Of a stretch of DNA of 64,000 nucleotides, positions 43,635 through 52,780 are shown piece after piece (positions within the stretch are counted from its first letter, which is position 1; every line of letters starts with the position of its first letter). Location of the stretch: contig NZ_RBXT01000001.1 in NCBI RefSeq assembly GCF_003635045.1, positions 992,001-1,056,000 on the forward strand, written 5' to 3'. The DNA is from Terracoccus luteus. Its GTDB lineage: Bacteria > Actinomycetota > Actinomycetes > Actinomycetales > Dermatophilaceae. The notes beneath the pieces are model-generated. The model saw nothing but the letters and a program-made list of their open reading frames with translations. It ran no database searches and had not been told where the DNA came from. Both the position numbers and the translations under genes were made by a program.

Positions 43635-44573
43635 ATGGTGGGGGTGCTCGAGGGGTTCGCGACGATCGCGGTCATCGTCGCCGTCGGGTGGCTCCTCGCG
43701 CACTACCGGGTGCTCGACGAGGGCGCGCAGGTGACGCTGAGCAAGCTCGCCTTCCACGTCGCCTCGCCCGCCCTGCTGCTCACGGTCATGCAACGCACCC
43801 CACTCGACGCCGTGCTGAGTCGCAACCTGCTGGCGTCGCTGCTCGCGTTCGTCATGGTCGTCGGCCTCTACCTGCTGTTGGCCCGCTGGCGCTGGCCCAC
43901 CGCCACGCTGGGCTCGCGCGTCATCGGCGGTCTCTCGGCGGGCTACGTCAACGCCGGCAACCTCGGCATCCCGATCGCGCTCTACGTGCTCGGTGACGTC
44001 GCCTGGGTCGCGCCGACCCTGCTGCTGCAGCTGCTCGTCATCACGCCCGTCGCCATGGCCCTGTTCGACAACGACGCACGGGGCGAGCGCCCGTCGCTCG
44101 GGCGCTCGCTGCGCCGCATGGCCACCAACCCCATCACCCTGGGCGCCGTCGCCGGGCTGCTCATCGCGGTGCTGGACGTGCAGCTGCCGCGTGTCATCGC
44201 GTCGCCCGTCGAGCTGCTCGGCGGCATGGCCGTGCCCTCGATGCTCGTCGCGTTCGGGATCTCGCTGCGCCGCGGTCCGCGCCCGGCGGCCGGCCGGAGC
44301 GCCGGCCATGTCTGGACCGTCGTCGGCCTCAAGGTGCTCGTCATGCCTGCGGTCGCCCTCGGCATCGGACTGGCGCTCGGGCTGCGCGGCCAAGGCCTGT
44401 TCGCCGTCGTCGTCACCGCGGCGCTGCCGACGGCGCAGAACGTCTTCACCTACGCGGTCCGCTACCGCCGTGAGGTCAACCTCGCCCGTGACGTCATCTT
44501 CATCAGCACCTTCGTGTCGGTGCCGGTCATCGTCGCGATCGCCGGCCTGTTCCACGCCGTCGCCGGCGTCTGA
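43635..44573 (+). CDS. AEC-family transporter (auxin efflux carrier-like)
   Basis: A 312-residue membrane protein with about ten helices in two inverted halves, starting VLEGFATIAVIVAVGWLLAHYRVL. Family marks include LGIPIALYVLGD and TAALPTAQNVFTYAVRY. Bacterial members export or import organic acids such as malate. The substrate cannot be deduced; its gene neighbours give no strong hint. Confidence 0.87.
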   Translation: MVGVLEGFATIAVIVAVGWLLAHYRVLDEGAQVTLSKLAFHVASPALLLTVMQRTPLDAVLSRNLLASLLAFVMVVGLYLLLARWRWPTATLGSRVIGGLSAGYVNAGNLGIPIALYVLGDVAWVAPTLLLQLLVITPVAMALFDNDARGERPSLGRSLRRMATNPITLGAVAGLLIAVLDVQLPRVIASPVELLGGMAVPSMLVAFGISLRRGPRPAAGRSAGHVWTVVGLKVLVMPAVALGIGLALGLRGQGLFAVVVTAALPTAQNVFTYAVRYRREVNLARDVIFISTFVSVPVIVAIAGLFHAVAGV

Positions 44574-44584
44574 GCCCGGGCACG

Positions 44585-44620
44585 CCGACGGGGGCGGCGC
44601 GGGTGCGCCGCCCCCGTCGG
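44585..44620. terminator. Perfect bidirectional hairpin terminator
   Basis: Sixteen-base perfectly complementary arms (44585-44600 and 44605-44620) with the loop GGGT lie between the convergent AEC and DUF2076-like genes. There is no U tract. It is 12 bases past the AEC stop. Confidence 0.8.
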
Positions 44621-44687
44621 AGCGCAGGGGTGGCGCACCCGCGCCAGGGCCCCGTCGTCAGGCGCCGGTACTCAGACCGGATGCCGG

Positions 44688-45416
44688 TCAGAACCCGCCG
44701 AAGTCCCCGCCGCCACCGAAGTCGCCTCCGCCACCGAAGTCCCCGCCGCCGAAGCCGCCCCCGCCACCGAAGTCTCCGCCGCCGCCGTCACCGGCGAAGT
44801 CGGACCCACCGGCGCCCCCGGCGTCACCGCCCGCATCGCCGCCCGCGTCACCGCCGTCGCCACCGTCTGCGCCGCCGGCGTCGCCGCCGTCACCGGCATC
44901 GCCCGCGTTGTCCTGGGCGTCGGCCGCCTCCGGCGAGTCGTTGTAGCCACCCATGAGGGCGTTCGCGATGCTCGAGCCGATGACGACACCGGCGATGGTG
45001 CCGAGCATCGAGCCGGCGATCATGCCGCCCATCCCCATGCCGCCACCGCCGCCGAAGCTGCGCTGCATGTAGCCGGGCTGGCGCAGCTCCGCGCGCGTCG
45101 CGCTGCGGGCGAGGTCGGCGGGCTGGTCGCTCGCGGGACGCTCCGACTGGGGGAGGTCCTCGTTCATCCGCTGCAGCACCTGCTGGCGCTGCTCGGGGCT
45201 CAGCTGCTGGAAGGCCTCGGCGTGCACCTTCTCGATGTCCTCGGGCGGCGCGGTGCGCAACAGGTACTTGTAGCGCGCGATGGCCTTCTCGTCCTCGACC
45301 GATGCCCCGCCGCGCGGCTCGGGCGTCGCGTACGGCTGTCCGGTCGGGGCAGGCGGTTGCTGGCGCTGGGTCTGCTGCAGTGGCTCGCGCCCCAGCAGCT
45401 TGTCGAGGAACCCCAC
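44688..45416 (-). CDS. Small protein with predicted membrane segment and Gly/Asp repeat tail
   Basis: A 242-residue protein. The N-terminal half (MGFLDKLLGREPLQQ, then KYLLRTAPPEDIEKVHAEAFQQLSPEQRQQVLQRMNEDLP) is a conserved helical region seen in uncharacterised actinobacterial proteins. A glycine-rich helix GMGMGGMIAGSMLGTIAGVVIGSSI follows. The last ~85 residues are low-complexity Asp/Gly/Ala ending in five DFGGGG-type repeats and GGF. No function is known. GTG 45416 has AAGGAG upstream. Confidence 0.72.
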   Translation of the reverse strand: MGFLDKLLGREPLQQTQRQQPPAPTGQPYATPEPRGGASVEDEKAIARYKYLLRTAPPEDIEKVHAEAFQQLSPEQRQQVLQRMNEDLPQSERPASDQPADLARSATRAELRQPGYMQRSFGGGGGMGMGGMIAGSMLGTIAGVVIGSSIANALMGGYNDSPEAADAQDNAGDAGDGGDAGGADGGDGGDAGGDAGGDAGGAGGSDFAGDGGGGDFGGGGGFGGGDFGGGGDFGGGGDFGGF

Positions 45417-45518
45417 GGTGATCTCCTTGCGTCGGCGTCGCAGGCGCCGGACGGGTGTCCGACGGCATCGTTCGTCCTACCCAACGAACGCCCCCGGTCC
45501 ACCGTTCCGCCGAACGCA

Positions 45519-45556
45519 GCCACCCGGCATCCGTACGGTCACGGATGCCGGGTGGC
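45519..45556 (-). terminator. Perfect hairpin terminator between aminotransferase and small-protein genes
   Basis: Sixteen-base perfect arms (45519-45534 and 45541-45556), loop ACGGTC, 46 bases past the end of the minus-strand aminotransferase gene. The arms contain CGGCATCC and GGATGCCG as an inverted pair. Confidence 0.78.
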
Positions 45557-45601
45557 CGGCGTGCGTCGGGAAGCGGCCTCTCGACGGGTGGGGGTGCGGG
45601 G

Positions 45602-47041
45602 TCAGAGGTGGTTCTCGGCCTCCGTCAGCACCGAGCGCAGCCGCGACTCGATGTCGTCGAACTGCTCCTGGCCCATGATGAGCGGGGGCGCGAGCTGCAC
45701 GACGGGGTCGCCGCGGTCGTCGGCGCGGCAGTAGATGCCGGCCTCGAAGAGCGCCTTGGACAGGAAGCCGCGCAGCAGGCGCTCGGCCTCGTCGTCGTTG
45801 AAGGTCTCACGCGTCGTCTTGTCCTTGACGAGCTCGATGCCGTAGAAGAACCCGGCGCCGCGGACGTCGCCGACGAGCGGCAGGTCGAGCAGCTTCTCGA
45901 GCGTCTTCTTGAAGGCCGGCCCGTTCTGCTTGACGTGGTCGTTGAGGCCCTCGCGTTCGAAGATGTCGAGGTTGGCCATCGCGACGGCGGCCGACACCGG
46001 GTGACCACCGAAGGTGTAGCCGTGCGGGAAGGAGGTGTGGCCCTTCTTGAACGGCTCGAAGAGGCGGTCGCTCGCGATCATCGCGCCGATGGGGGAGTAG
46101 CCGCTCGTCATGCCCTTGGCGCAGGTGATGATGTCGGGCACGTAGTCGAAGTCGTCGCACGCGAACATCGAGCCGATGCGCCCGAAGCTGCAGATGACCT
46201 CGTCGGACACGAGCAGCACGTCGTACTCGTCGCAGATCTCGCGGACCCGCTCGAAGTAGCCGGCGGGCGGCGGGAAGCAGCCGCCCGAGTTCTGCACCGG
46301 CTCGAGGAAGACGGCGGCGACGGTGTCGGCGCCCTCGAACTCGATCGCCTCGGCGATGCGGTCGGCAGCCCAGCGGCCGAAGGCCTTCTCGTCGTCGCGC
46401 AGGTGCTCGGGGGCGCGGTACATGTTCGTGTTCGGCACCTTGTGGCCGCCGGGCACGAGCGGCTCGAACATCGACTTGGCCGCGGGGATGCCGGTGATCG
46501 ACAGGGCGCCCTGCGGGGTGCCGTGGTAGGCCACGGCCCGCGAGATGACCTTGTGCTTGGTCGGCTTGCCGGTCAGCTTGAAGTACTGCTTCGCCAGCTT
46601 CCACGCCGACTCGACGGCCTCGCCGCCACCGGTCGTGAAGAAGACGCGGTTGAGGTCACCGGGGGCGTACGCCGCGAGGCGCTCCGCGAGCTCGATTGCC
46701 TTGGGGTGGGCGTAGCTCCAGAGCGGGAAGAAGGCGAGCTCCTTGGCCTGCTTGGCGGCCGCCTCGGCGAGCTCCTCGCGGCCATGGCCGACCTGGACGA
46801 CGAAGAGGCCGGCCAGGCCGTCGATGTACTCGTTGCCCTTGTCGTCCCAGATCTGCCAGCCCTTGCCCTTGGTGATGATGGGCACCGACTGGCCGAGGCC
46901 GCCGTGGGCGGTGTCCTCGAAGACGGAGTGGCGGGTGAAGTGCATCCAGAGGTGGTCGCGCGCGGCCTCCGCGTGCGGCGTGCCGGCCGGGGTGCGCGAG
47001 GCACTGGCGTCGGTGGTGAGGTCCTGCGTCGTCGTGGTCAT
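45602..47041 (-). CDS. Class III aminotransferase, probable putrescine/GABA aminotransferase
   Basis: A 479-residue PLP enzyme resembling SpuC-type putrescine-pyruvate and 4-aminobutyrate aminotransferases. The Schiff-base lysine is K309 in ITCAKGMTSGYSPIGA. Other marks are HFTRHSVF at the N terminus, FFTTGGGEAVESAWKLAKQY, YHGTPQGALSITG and LLVSDEVICSFGRIG. With the divergent aminobutyraldehyde dehydrogenase and the downstream SSADH it would move amino groups from putrescine or GABA to a 2-oxo acid. The ATG overlaps the Lrp-regulator stop by 4 bases. Confidence 0.88.
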   Translation of the reverse strand: MTTTTQDLTTDASASRTPAGTPHAEAARDHLWMHFTRHSVFEDTAHGGLGQSVPIITKGKGWQIWDDKGNEYIDGLAGLFVVQVGHGREELAEAAAKQAKELAFFPLWSYAHPKAIELAERLAAYAPGDLNRVFFTTGGGEAVESAWKLAKQYFKLTGKPTKHKVISRAVAYHGTPQGALSITGIPAAKSMFEPLVPGGHKVPNTNMYRAPEHLRDDEKAFGRWAADRIAEAIEFEGADTVAAVFLEPVQNSGGCFPPPAGYFERVREICDEYDVLLVSDEVICSFGRIGSMFACDDFDYVPDIITCAKGMTSGYSPIGAMIASDRLFEPFKKGHTSFPHGYTFGGHPVSAAVAMANLDIFEREGLNDHVKQNGPAFKKTLEKLLDLPLVGDVRGAGFFYGIELVKDKTTRETFNDDEAERLLRGFLSKALFEAGIYCRADDRGDPVVQLAPPLIMGQEQFDDIESRLRSVLTEAENHL

Positions 47042-47691
47042 CGTGTTCCCCAGTTGTAGAGCTGTTTGTTGAGTTTCAGGTAGACGAACGTCTCGGTGGC
47101 GGTGACGCCGGCGAGGGTGCGGATGCGGGTGGTGAGCAGGTCGAGCAGGTGCGTGTCGTCCTCGCAGACGACCTCGGCCAGCACGTCGAAGCTGCCGGCG
47201 GTCGTGACGACGTAGGTCACCTCGTCCATCGCCGAGAGCGCCTCGGCCACCGGCGTCATGTCGCCCTCGACCCGCAGGCCCACCATGGCCTGGCGCTGGA
47301 AGCCGACCTGCAGCGGGTCGGTGACTGCGACGATCTGCATGACGTCGGCGTCGAGCAGCCGCTGCACCCGCTGGCGCACGGCGGCCTCGGAGAGCCCCAC
47401 GTGGGCCGCGATGGAGGCGTAGCTCTTGCGGCCGTCGTGCTGCAGCAGCTCGATGATCTGCTTCGACACGTCGTCGAGGGTCGTCGAGCTGCGGCTGCCG
47501 CGGCGCATCGGCGTCGGAGTGGAGGCCGTGGACGACGGGCCCGCGGCCGCGTGGCCGACGCCGTTTCTGCCGGTGCTGCCGGTGCTGCCGGTGCTGCCGG
47601 TGCTGCCGGTGCTGCCGGTGCTGTCGAGCCGTCTCGACGGCGCGGATGTCGGCGTGGCGGGCTGGGTGCCCCGGATGGTCGCCATGTCCAC
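47038..47691 (-). CDS. Lrp/AsnC-family regulator with low-complexity N-terminal extension
   Basis: A 217-residue regulator. The winged helix (TLDDVSKQIIELLQHDGRKSYASIAAHVGLSEAAVRQRVQRLLD) starts near residue 71, and the RAM ligand-binding domain (VGFQRQAMVGLRVEGDM... LLTTRIRTLAGVTATETFVYLKL) follows. Such proteins respond to amino acids or related compounds. The first ~65 residues are unusual: a Gly-Ser-Thr repeat coded by six 9-bp units (47570-47623). GTG 47691 has AGGT six bases upstream; ATG 47508 would give a typical 156-residue protein but has no ribosome site. It is divergent from the aminobutyraldehyde dehydrogenase gene. Confidence 0.87.
   Translation of the reverse strand: MDMATIRGTQPATPTSAPSRRLDSTGSTGSTGSTGSTGSTGRNGVGHAAAGPSSTASTPTPMRRGSRSSTTLDDVSKQIIELLQHDGRKSYASIAAHVGLSEAAVRQRVQRLLDADVMQIVAVTDPLQVGFQRQAMVGLRVEGDMTPVAEALSAMDEVTYVVTTAGSFDVLAEVVCEDDTHLLDLLTTRIRTLAGVTATETFVYLKLNKQLYNWGTR
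47570..47623 (-). repeat. In-frame 9-bp tandem repeat, 6 perfect units
   Basis: Six head-to-tail copies of CCGGTGCTG (plus strand) encode the (Gly-Ser-Thr)n stretch of the Lrp-like regulator. As multiples of three, additions or losses keep the reading frame. Perfect repeats of this length are prone to slippage. Confidence 0.85.
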
Positions 47692-47746
47692 ATGGTGACC
47701 TGTGGATCACGTCGTTGGCAAGCCCTGTAGATGCGGATTCCGAAGT

Positions 47747-47759
47747 TTCTCTGCGAGAA
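47747..47759. promoter_or_regulatory. Candidate Lrp-type operator in the divergent promoter region
   Basis: An inverted repeat with perfect arms TTCTC (47747-47751) and GAGAA (47755-47759), spacer TGC, in the 106-base region between the divergent Lrp-like and aminobutyraldehyde dehydrogenase genes. The surrounding sequence is AT-richer than average, and a TCTAGCAT box follows at ~47784. Confidence 0.45.
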
Positions 47760-47797
47760 GCCTTCCGATTCCACCAGTGCGTGTCTAGCATGCCGCC

Positions 47798-49264
47798 ATG
47801 ACCTCAGCGCCTCCCCAGACCTCGACACCCCGACGTCTTCGCAACTTCGTCGGCGGCACCTACGTCGACCCCGAGACCGAAGCGACGACCGACATCGTCG
47901 ACCCCTCGACCGCCCAGGTGGTCGCCCACGCGCCGGTGAGCAGCAAGGCCGACGTCGACGCGGCCTACGGCGCGGCGGCGACGGCCTTCGAGACGTGGGG
48001 CGAGACGACGCCGAGCGAGCGTCAGCAGGCGCTGCTGAAGTTCGCCGACGCCATCGAGAAGCGCGCCGACGAGTTCGTGCACCTCGAGGCCGAGAACACC
48101 GGCAAGCCCTACGCCCTGACGGCCAGCGAGGAGCTCCCTCCGATGGTCGACCAGCTGCGGTTCTTCGCCGGCGCCGCCCGGGTGCTCGAGGGCCGGGCCG
48201 CAGGTGAGTACCTCGCCGGTCACACGTCGTTCGTCCGGCGCGAGCCCATCGGCGTCATCGGCCAGGTCACCCCGTGGAACTACCCGATGATGATGGCGGT
48301 CTGGAAGATCGGCCCCGCCCTCGCCGCCGGCAACACCGTCGTGCTCAAGCCGTCCGACACGACGCCCGAGACGACGCTGCTGCTGGCCGAGATCGCCTCG
48401 GAGTTCCTGCCCGAGGGCACCTTCAACGTCGTGACCGGCGACCGCGACACCGGCCGCCACCTCGTCGAGCACCCGACCCCCGCGATGGTCGCCATCACGG
48501 GGTCGGTGCGGGCCGGCATCCAGGTGGCGCAGAGCGCGTCGCACGACGTCAAGCGCGTGCACCTCGAGCTCGGCGGCAAGGCCCCGGTCGTCGTCTTCGA
48601 CGACGCCGACATCGAGGCCGCCGTCGAGGGCATCGCGACGGCGGGCTACTTCAACGCCGGTCAGGACTGTACCGCCGCCACCCGCGTGCTGGCGGGCCCG
48701 CGGATCCACGACGACTTCGTCGCGGCGCTGGCCGAGTACGCCAAGGGCTCGGCCAAGGTCGGCCGCCCCGACGACGAGGACGCACTGTTCGGGCCGGTCA
48801 ACAACGTCAACCAGATGGGCCACGTCTCCGGCATGGTCGACCGGCTGCCCGACCACGCCCGGCTCGTCACCGGCGGCTCCCGCGTCGCCGCCCTCGGTGA
48901 GGGGTTCTACTACGAGCCGACGGTCCTCGCCGGCCTGCGCCAGGACGACGAGCAGATCCAGGACGAGATCTTCGGCCCGGTCATCACCGTGCAGCGCTTC
49001 ACCGACGAGGCCGAGGCGCTCGCCTGGGCCAACGGCGTGCAGTACGGCCTCGCCTCGAGCGTGTGGACCCGCGACTTCGGCCGCGCCATGCGCATGAGCA
49101 GGAAGCTCGACTTCGGCTGCGTCTGGATCAACACCCACATCCCGCTCGTCGCCGAGATGCCGCACGGCGGCTTCAAGCACAGCGGCTACGGCAAGGACCT
49201 GTCGATGTACGGGTTCGAGGACTACACGCGCATCAAGCACGTCATGGCCAACATCGAGTCCTGA
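47798..49264 (+). CDS. Probable 4-aminobutyraldehyde dehydrogenase
   Basis: A 488-residue NAD-dependent aldehyde dehydrogenase of the PatD/betaine-aldehyde-dehydrogenase-like group. Marks: [24 protein letters not shown], general-base glutamate in [17 protein letters not shown], nucleophile C291 in [12 protein letters not shown], and the C-terminal [21 protein letters not shown]. Context (putrescine transporter, class III aminotransferase, SSADH) points to 4-aminobutyraldehyde to GABA. A strong hairpin 5 bases after the stop separates it from the transporter genes. Confidence 0.88.
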   Translation: MTSAPPQTSTPRRLRNFVGGTYVDPETEATTDIVDPSTAQVVAHAPVSSKADVDAAYGAAATAFETWGETTPSERQQALLKFADAIEKRADEFVHLEAENTGKPYALTASEELPPMVDQLRFFAGAARVLEGRAAGEYLAGHTSFVRREPIGVIGQVTPWNYPMMMAVWKIGPALAAGNTVVLKPSDTTPETTLLLAEIASEFLPEGTFNVVTGDRDTGRHLVEHPTPAMVAITGSVRAGIQVAQSASHDVKRVHLELGGKAPVVVFDDADIEAAVEGIATAGYFNAGQDCTAATRVLAGPRIHDDFVAALAEYAKGSAKVGRPDDEDALFGPVNNVNQMGHVSGMVDRLPDHARLVTGGSRVAALGEGFYYEPTVLAGLRQDDEQIQDEIFGPVITVQRFTDEAEALAWANGVQYGLASSVWTRDFGRAMRMSRKLDFGCVWINTHIPLVAEMPHGGFKHSGYGKDLSMYGFEDYTRIKHVMANIES

Positions 49265-49269
49265 CGACG

Positions 49270-49299
49270 GGTGGTCCCGACCCGCGGGTCGGGACCACC
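49270..49299 (+). terminator. Perfect hairpin terminator after the aldehyde dehydrogenase gene
   Basis: Fourteen-base perfect arms (49270-49283 and 49286-49299), loop GC, starting 5 bases past the stop. It would end or attenuate the transcript before the PotDABC genes. Confidence 0.78.
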
Positions 49300-49422
49300 G
49301 CCACAGGGCTGCACCACTCGGGGAGCACCACCTGCACCACCCGCCACCGACCGACGTCTGCTCGGGGGCGGGCCGCCTCCGGCCGCCCGGCTCGGGGGAG
49401 ACCCCTGCACGAAGGAGCAGAC

Positions 49423-50652
49423 GTGAGACGACGACCTCCCGCCGACCCGGCGGTGCGAGCCCTCGCCGGGCTCGGCGCCACCGGGCTCAGCCGGCGAAAC
49501 CTGCTGCGCGGCGGCGCACTCGGGGCGGCCGCCCTCGGGCTCGCTGCCTGCGCGCCGCCGCTGCCCCCGGCCGGCGGCGCGGCCGCGCTCACGCTGCCGA
49601 AGGACCTGTCCGAGACGGAGAAGACCGTCGCCTTCGCCAACTGGACCGCCTACCTCGACCAGGACGAAAGCGCGACGCGCTACCCGACCCTCGAGGCGTT
49701 CCAGAAGGCGACGGGCATCAAGGCGACGTACGCCGTCGACATCGAGGACAACGACTCGTACTTCAACAAGATCGCGCCGCAGCTGAGGGCCAAGCAGGAC
49801 ATCGACCGCGACGTCTTCGTCTTCACCGACTGGATGGCCAACCGCATCATCCGCGACCAGCTCGTGCAGCCGCTCGAGCTCATCCGGATGCCGCACGTGG
49901 GCAACATGCGCGACTCGCTCAAGGACGTCTCGTTCGACCCGGGCCGCGAGCACTCCATCACGTGGCAGTCGGGCTTCGCCGGCATCGGCTACGACAAGTC
50001 GAAGGTGGGTCGCGAGCTGAAGTCGCTCGACGACCTGTGGGCCGACGACCTCAAGGGACGCATCGTCGTGCTCAGCGAGTTCCGGGACACCGCAGGGCTG
50101 GTCATGCAGCAGCAGGGGGTCGACATCTCCGGCGCCTTCGACAAGGCGGCCGTCGAGAAGGCCTTCGCCGAGATCGACAAGCGCGTCCGCGACGGCTTCA
50201 TCCGCCGTATCAAGGGCAACAGCTACCTCGAGGACCTCAAGAGCGGCAACGCCGTGGCCGGGATCGTCTGGAGCGGAGACCTGTTCGTGCTGCGCGCCGA
50301 GACGGGAAACGACAACTGGCAGTTCGTCATCCCCGAGTCGGGCGGCACGATCTGGTCGGACAACATGATGGTGCCGATCACCTCGACGCACCGCCGCAAC
50401 GCGATGGCGCTCATGGACTGGTACTACCGCCCCGACATCGCGGCGCAGGTCGCGGCCTACGTCAACTACGTCTGCCCCGTCGACGGTGCGAAGGAGGAGA
50501 TGGAGAAGATCGACCCCGACCTCGCCGACAGCCCCTTCATCTTCCCCAGCGAGAGCTACATCAAGGACAACAACATCCAGGGCTTCCGGGCCCTCAGCTC
50601 CCAGGAGGACAGCGACTACAGCGCCGCCTGGGCGAAGGTGGTGGGCAACTGA
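49423..50652 (+). CDS. potD: Spermidine/putrescine ABC transporter substrate-binding protein, Tat lipoprotein
   Basis: A 409-residue PotD-family binding protein. The N terminus has a twin-arginine signal SRRNLLRGGALGAAALGLAACAP with lipobox LAAC, so it is exported folded and lipid-anchored. The mature part has the family blocks FANWTAYLDQD, GIKATYAVDIEDNDSYFNKI and AGIVWSGDLFVLR. GTG 49423 follows AAGGAG. It would bind putrescine or spermidine outside the membrane. The TGA overlaps the next ATG. Confidence 0.9.
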   Translation: MRRRPPADPAVRALAGLGATGLSRRNLLRGGALGAAALGLAACAPPLPPAGGAAALTLPKDLSETEKTVAFANWTAYLDQDESATRYPTLEAFQKATGIKATYAVDIEDNDSYFNKIAPQLRAKQDIDRDVFVFTDWMANRIIRDQLVQPLELIRMPHVGNMRDSLKDVSFDPGREHSITWQSGFAGIGYDKSKVGRELKSLDDLWADDLKGRIVVLSEFRDTAGLVMQQQGVDISGAFDKAAVEKAFAEIDKRVRDGFIRRIKGNSYLEDLKSGNAVAGIVWSGDLFVLRAETGNDNWQFVIPESGGTIWSDNMMVPITSTHRRNAMALMDWYYRPDIAAQVAAYVNYVCPVDGAKEEMEKIDPDLADSPFIFPSESYIKDNNIQGFRALSSQEDSDYSAAWAKVVGN

Positions 50653-51833
50653 TGGCCGATTCCGGTTTCCGCAGCGCGACGGGCGACCTGCACCTCGACG
50701 CCGTGACCAAGTCGTTCGCGTCCTTCACCGCCGTCGACGACCTCACCCTCGACGTGCCGCGCGGCTCCTTCTTCGCGCTGCTGGGCCCCTCGGGGTGCGG
50801 CAAGACGACGACGCTGCGCATGGTCGCGGGCCTCGAGCAGCCCACGAGCGGCCGCATCCTCATCGGTGAGACCGACCTCACCGGGTCGCGCCCCTACGAG
50901 CGGCCCGTCAACACGGTGTTCCAGAGCTACGCGCTCTTCCCGCACCTGACCATCCGCGACAACGTCGCCTTCGGGCCGAAACGCCGCAAGCAGAAGGATG
51001 CCGGGTCGCTCGCCGACGCCGCCCTCGACCTCGTGCAGATGTCCCACCTCGCCGCACGCAAGCCGACACGGCTCTCCGGTGGCCAGCAGCAGCGTGTCGC
51101 GCTGGCCCGCGCGCTCGTCAACCGGCCCGAGGTGCTGCTGCTCGACGAGCCGCTCGGCGCCCTCGACCTCAAGCTGCGCCGCGAGATGCAGGTCGAGCTC
51201 AAGCGCATCCAGACCGAGGTGGGTCTGACCTTCATCCACGTGACGCACGACCAGGAGGAGGCCATGACGATGGCCGACACCGTGGCCGTCATGAACGCTG
51301 GGCACATCGAGCAGATGGGGGCGCCCGAGGAGCTCTACGACCTGCCCCGCACCGCCTTCGTGGCCAACTTCCTCGGGCAGTCGAACCTCGGTGAGGCCCG
51401 CGTCACCGGCCGCGACGGCGACCACCTCGTCGCGGAGGTCGCCGGCACGAGCGTCCGTGTGCTGCAGTCGCGTTCGTCGGCGACCGGCGACGACCTCGTG
51501 TTCGGCGTGCGGCCCGAGAAGGTGCGCATCCACGAGGACCGCCCCGAGGGGGTCGGTAACGACGTGCGCGGCACCGTGACCGACGTCAGCTTCACCGGCG
51601 TCGCCACCCAGTACCTCGTCCGGGTCGCCAGCGGCGCGACGTGGGCGGTCTACGAGCAGAACCTCGACGTCGAGCGCGGCACCATCCACCGGGGCGACGA
51701 GGTGTGGCTCGCGTGGGACCCCGGGCACGCGTTCGCCGTGCCGGCGACCGACCGGGTGCCGGCGACCGTCGGGTCGGCCGACTCGCCCGACGACGTCGAC
51801 GACGAGGCGCGCGCCGTGGCGGCCGCGTCATGA
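50652..51833 (+). CDS. potA: Spermidine/putrescine ABC transporter ATP-binding protein
   Basis: A 393-residue ATPase: Walker A GPSGCGKTT, PotA-type VNTVFQSYALFPHL, signature LSGGQQQRVALARALV, Walker B LLLDEPLGALD, switch HVTHDQEEAM. The last ~120 residues form the TOBE regulatory domain (GVRPEKVRIHED). It overlaps the binding-protein stop by one base and the permease start by 4. Confidence 0.93.
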   Translation: MADSGFRSATGDLHLDAVTKSFASFTAVDDLTLDVPRGSFFALLGPSGCGKTTTLRMVAGLEQPTSGRILIGETDLTGSRPYERPVNTVFQSYALFPHLTIRDNVAFGPKRRKQKDAGSLADAALDLVQMSHLAARKPTRLSGGQQQRVALARALVNRPEVLLLDEPLGALDLKLRREMQVELKRIQTEVGLTFIHVTHDQEEAMTMADTVAVMNAGHIEQMGAPEELYDLPRTAFVANFLGQSNLGEARVTGRDGDHLVAEVAGTSVRVLQSRSSATGDDLVFGVRPEKVRIHEDRPEGVGNDVRGTVTDVSFTGVATQYLVRVASGATWAVYEQNLDVERGTIHRGDEVWLAWDPGHAFAVPATDRVPATVGSADSPDDVDDEARAVAAAS

Positions 51834-52780
51834 GCGTCGCCCTCGCCTCGCGTCCGGCGGGGACGCCCGGCGCCCCCGGAGGACCTGCCGGCGGCCCGCC
51901 CGACGGGGGCCCGGACCCCGCAGCCACGCGCCGCGGCCGTCGCTGGCTGCCCTACGCGCTGCTGCTGCCCGGGATGCTCTGGCTCGCGGTGTTCTTCGTC
52001 TGGCCGCTCGTGCAGCTGGGTGCGGTGTCGCTGCAGTCGCAGTTCCCCGGCTACCCGGGCTACTACTACCGCGACGTCAACGTCGGCAACTACTGGAGCG
52101 CCTTCACCGAGTTCGCCGGCCACTTCGGGCGGTCGTTCCTCTTCGCCGGGCTCGCGACGTTCTTCGCCTTCGCCCTCGCCTACCCGTTGGCCTACGCCAT
52201 GGCCTTCAAGGCCGGGCGGTGGCGCAACATCATGCTCATCTGCGTCGTGGCGCCGTTCTTCACCTCGTTCATCCTGCGCACCATCGCCTGGCGCCAGATC
52301 CTCGCCGACGAGGGGCCGGTGGCCAGCACGCTCAACGCACTGCACCTGCTGCCCGGCGGCCACATCACCGAGACGTGGGTGGCGGTGGTCGCCGGCCTCA
52401 CGTACAACTTCCTGCCCTTCATGGTGCTGCCCATCTACGCGTCGCTGGAGCGGGCCGACCCCAAGGTCATCGAGGCCGGGGGAGACCTGTACGCCAACGG
52501 GTTCACGACCTTCCGCACCGTGACGCTGCCGATGAGCATGCCCGGGGTCATCGCCGGCACGCTGCTCACCTTCATCCCGGCGGCGGGCGACTACGTCAAC
52601 GCCGAGCTGCTCGGCAGCGACCGCAGCACGAAGATGGTCGGCAACGTCATCGAGAGCCAGTTCTTCCGCGTCCTCGGCGGCTTCCCGACGGCGGCGGCCC
52701 TGTCGTTCACGCTCATGGCGATCATCCTCGTCATGGTCTTCCTCTACATCCGGCGCTTCGGGACGGAGGAGCTCGTATGA
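51830..52780 (+). CDS. potB: Spermidine/putrescine ABC transporter permease, PotB-like
   Basis: A 316-residue permease. After a Gly/Pro-rich cytoplasmic start come six helices (YALLLPGMLWLAVFFVWPLVQL first). The coupling loop is IEAGGDLYANGFTTFRTV. A family block NFLPFMVLPIYASLE is clear. ATGA overlaps on both sides show one translation unit with PotA and PotC. Confidence 0.92.
   Translation: MSVALASRPAGTPGAPGGPAGGPPDGGPDPAATRRGRRWLPYALLLPGMLWLAVFFVWPLVQLGAVSLQSQFPGYPGYYYRDVNVGNYWSAFTEFAGHFGRSFLFAGLATFFAFALAYPLAYAMAFKAGRWRNIMLICVVAPFFTSFILRTIAWRQILADEGPVASTLNALHLLPGGHITETWVAVVAGLTYNFLPFMVLPIYASLERADPKVIEAGGDLYANGFTTFRTVTLPMSMPGVIAGTLLTFIPAAGDYVNAELLGSDRSTKMVGNVIESQFFRVLGGFPTAAALSFTLMAIILVMVFLYIRRFGTEELV

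Noticed and set aside
45577-45598. Fourth copy of the 34-bp element
   Set aside because: Only the CCTCTCGACGGG part matches; the TACGCG core and spacing are lost, so it was not counted.
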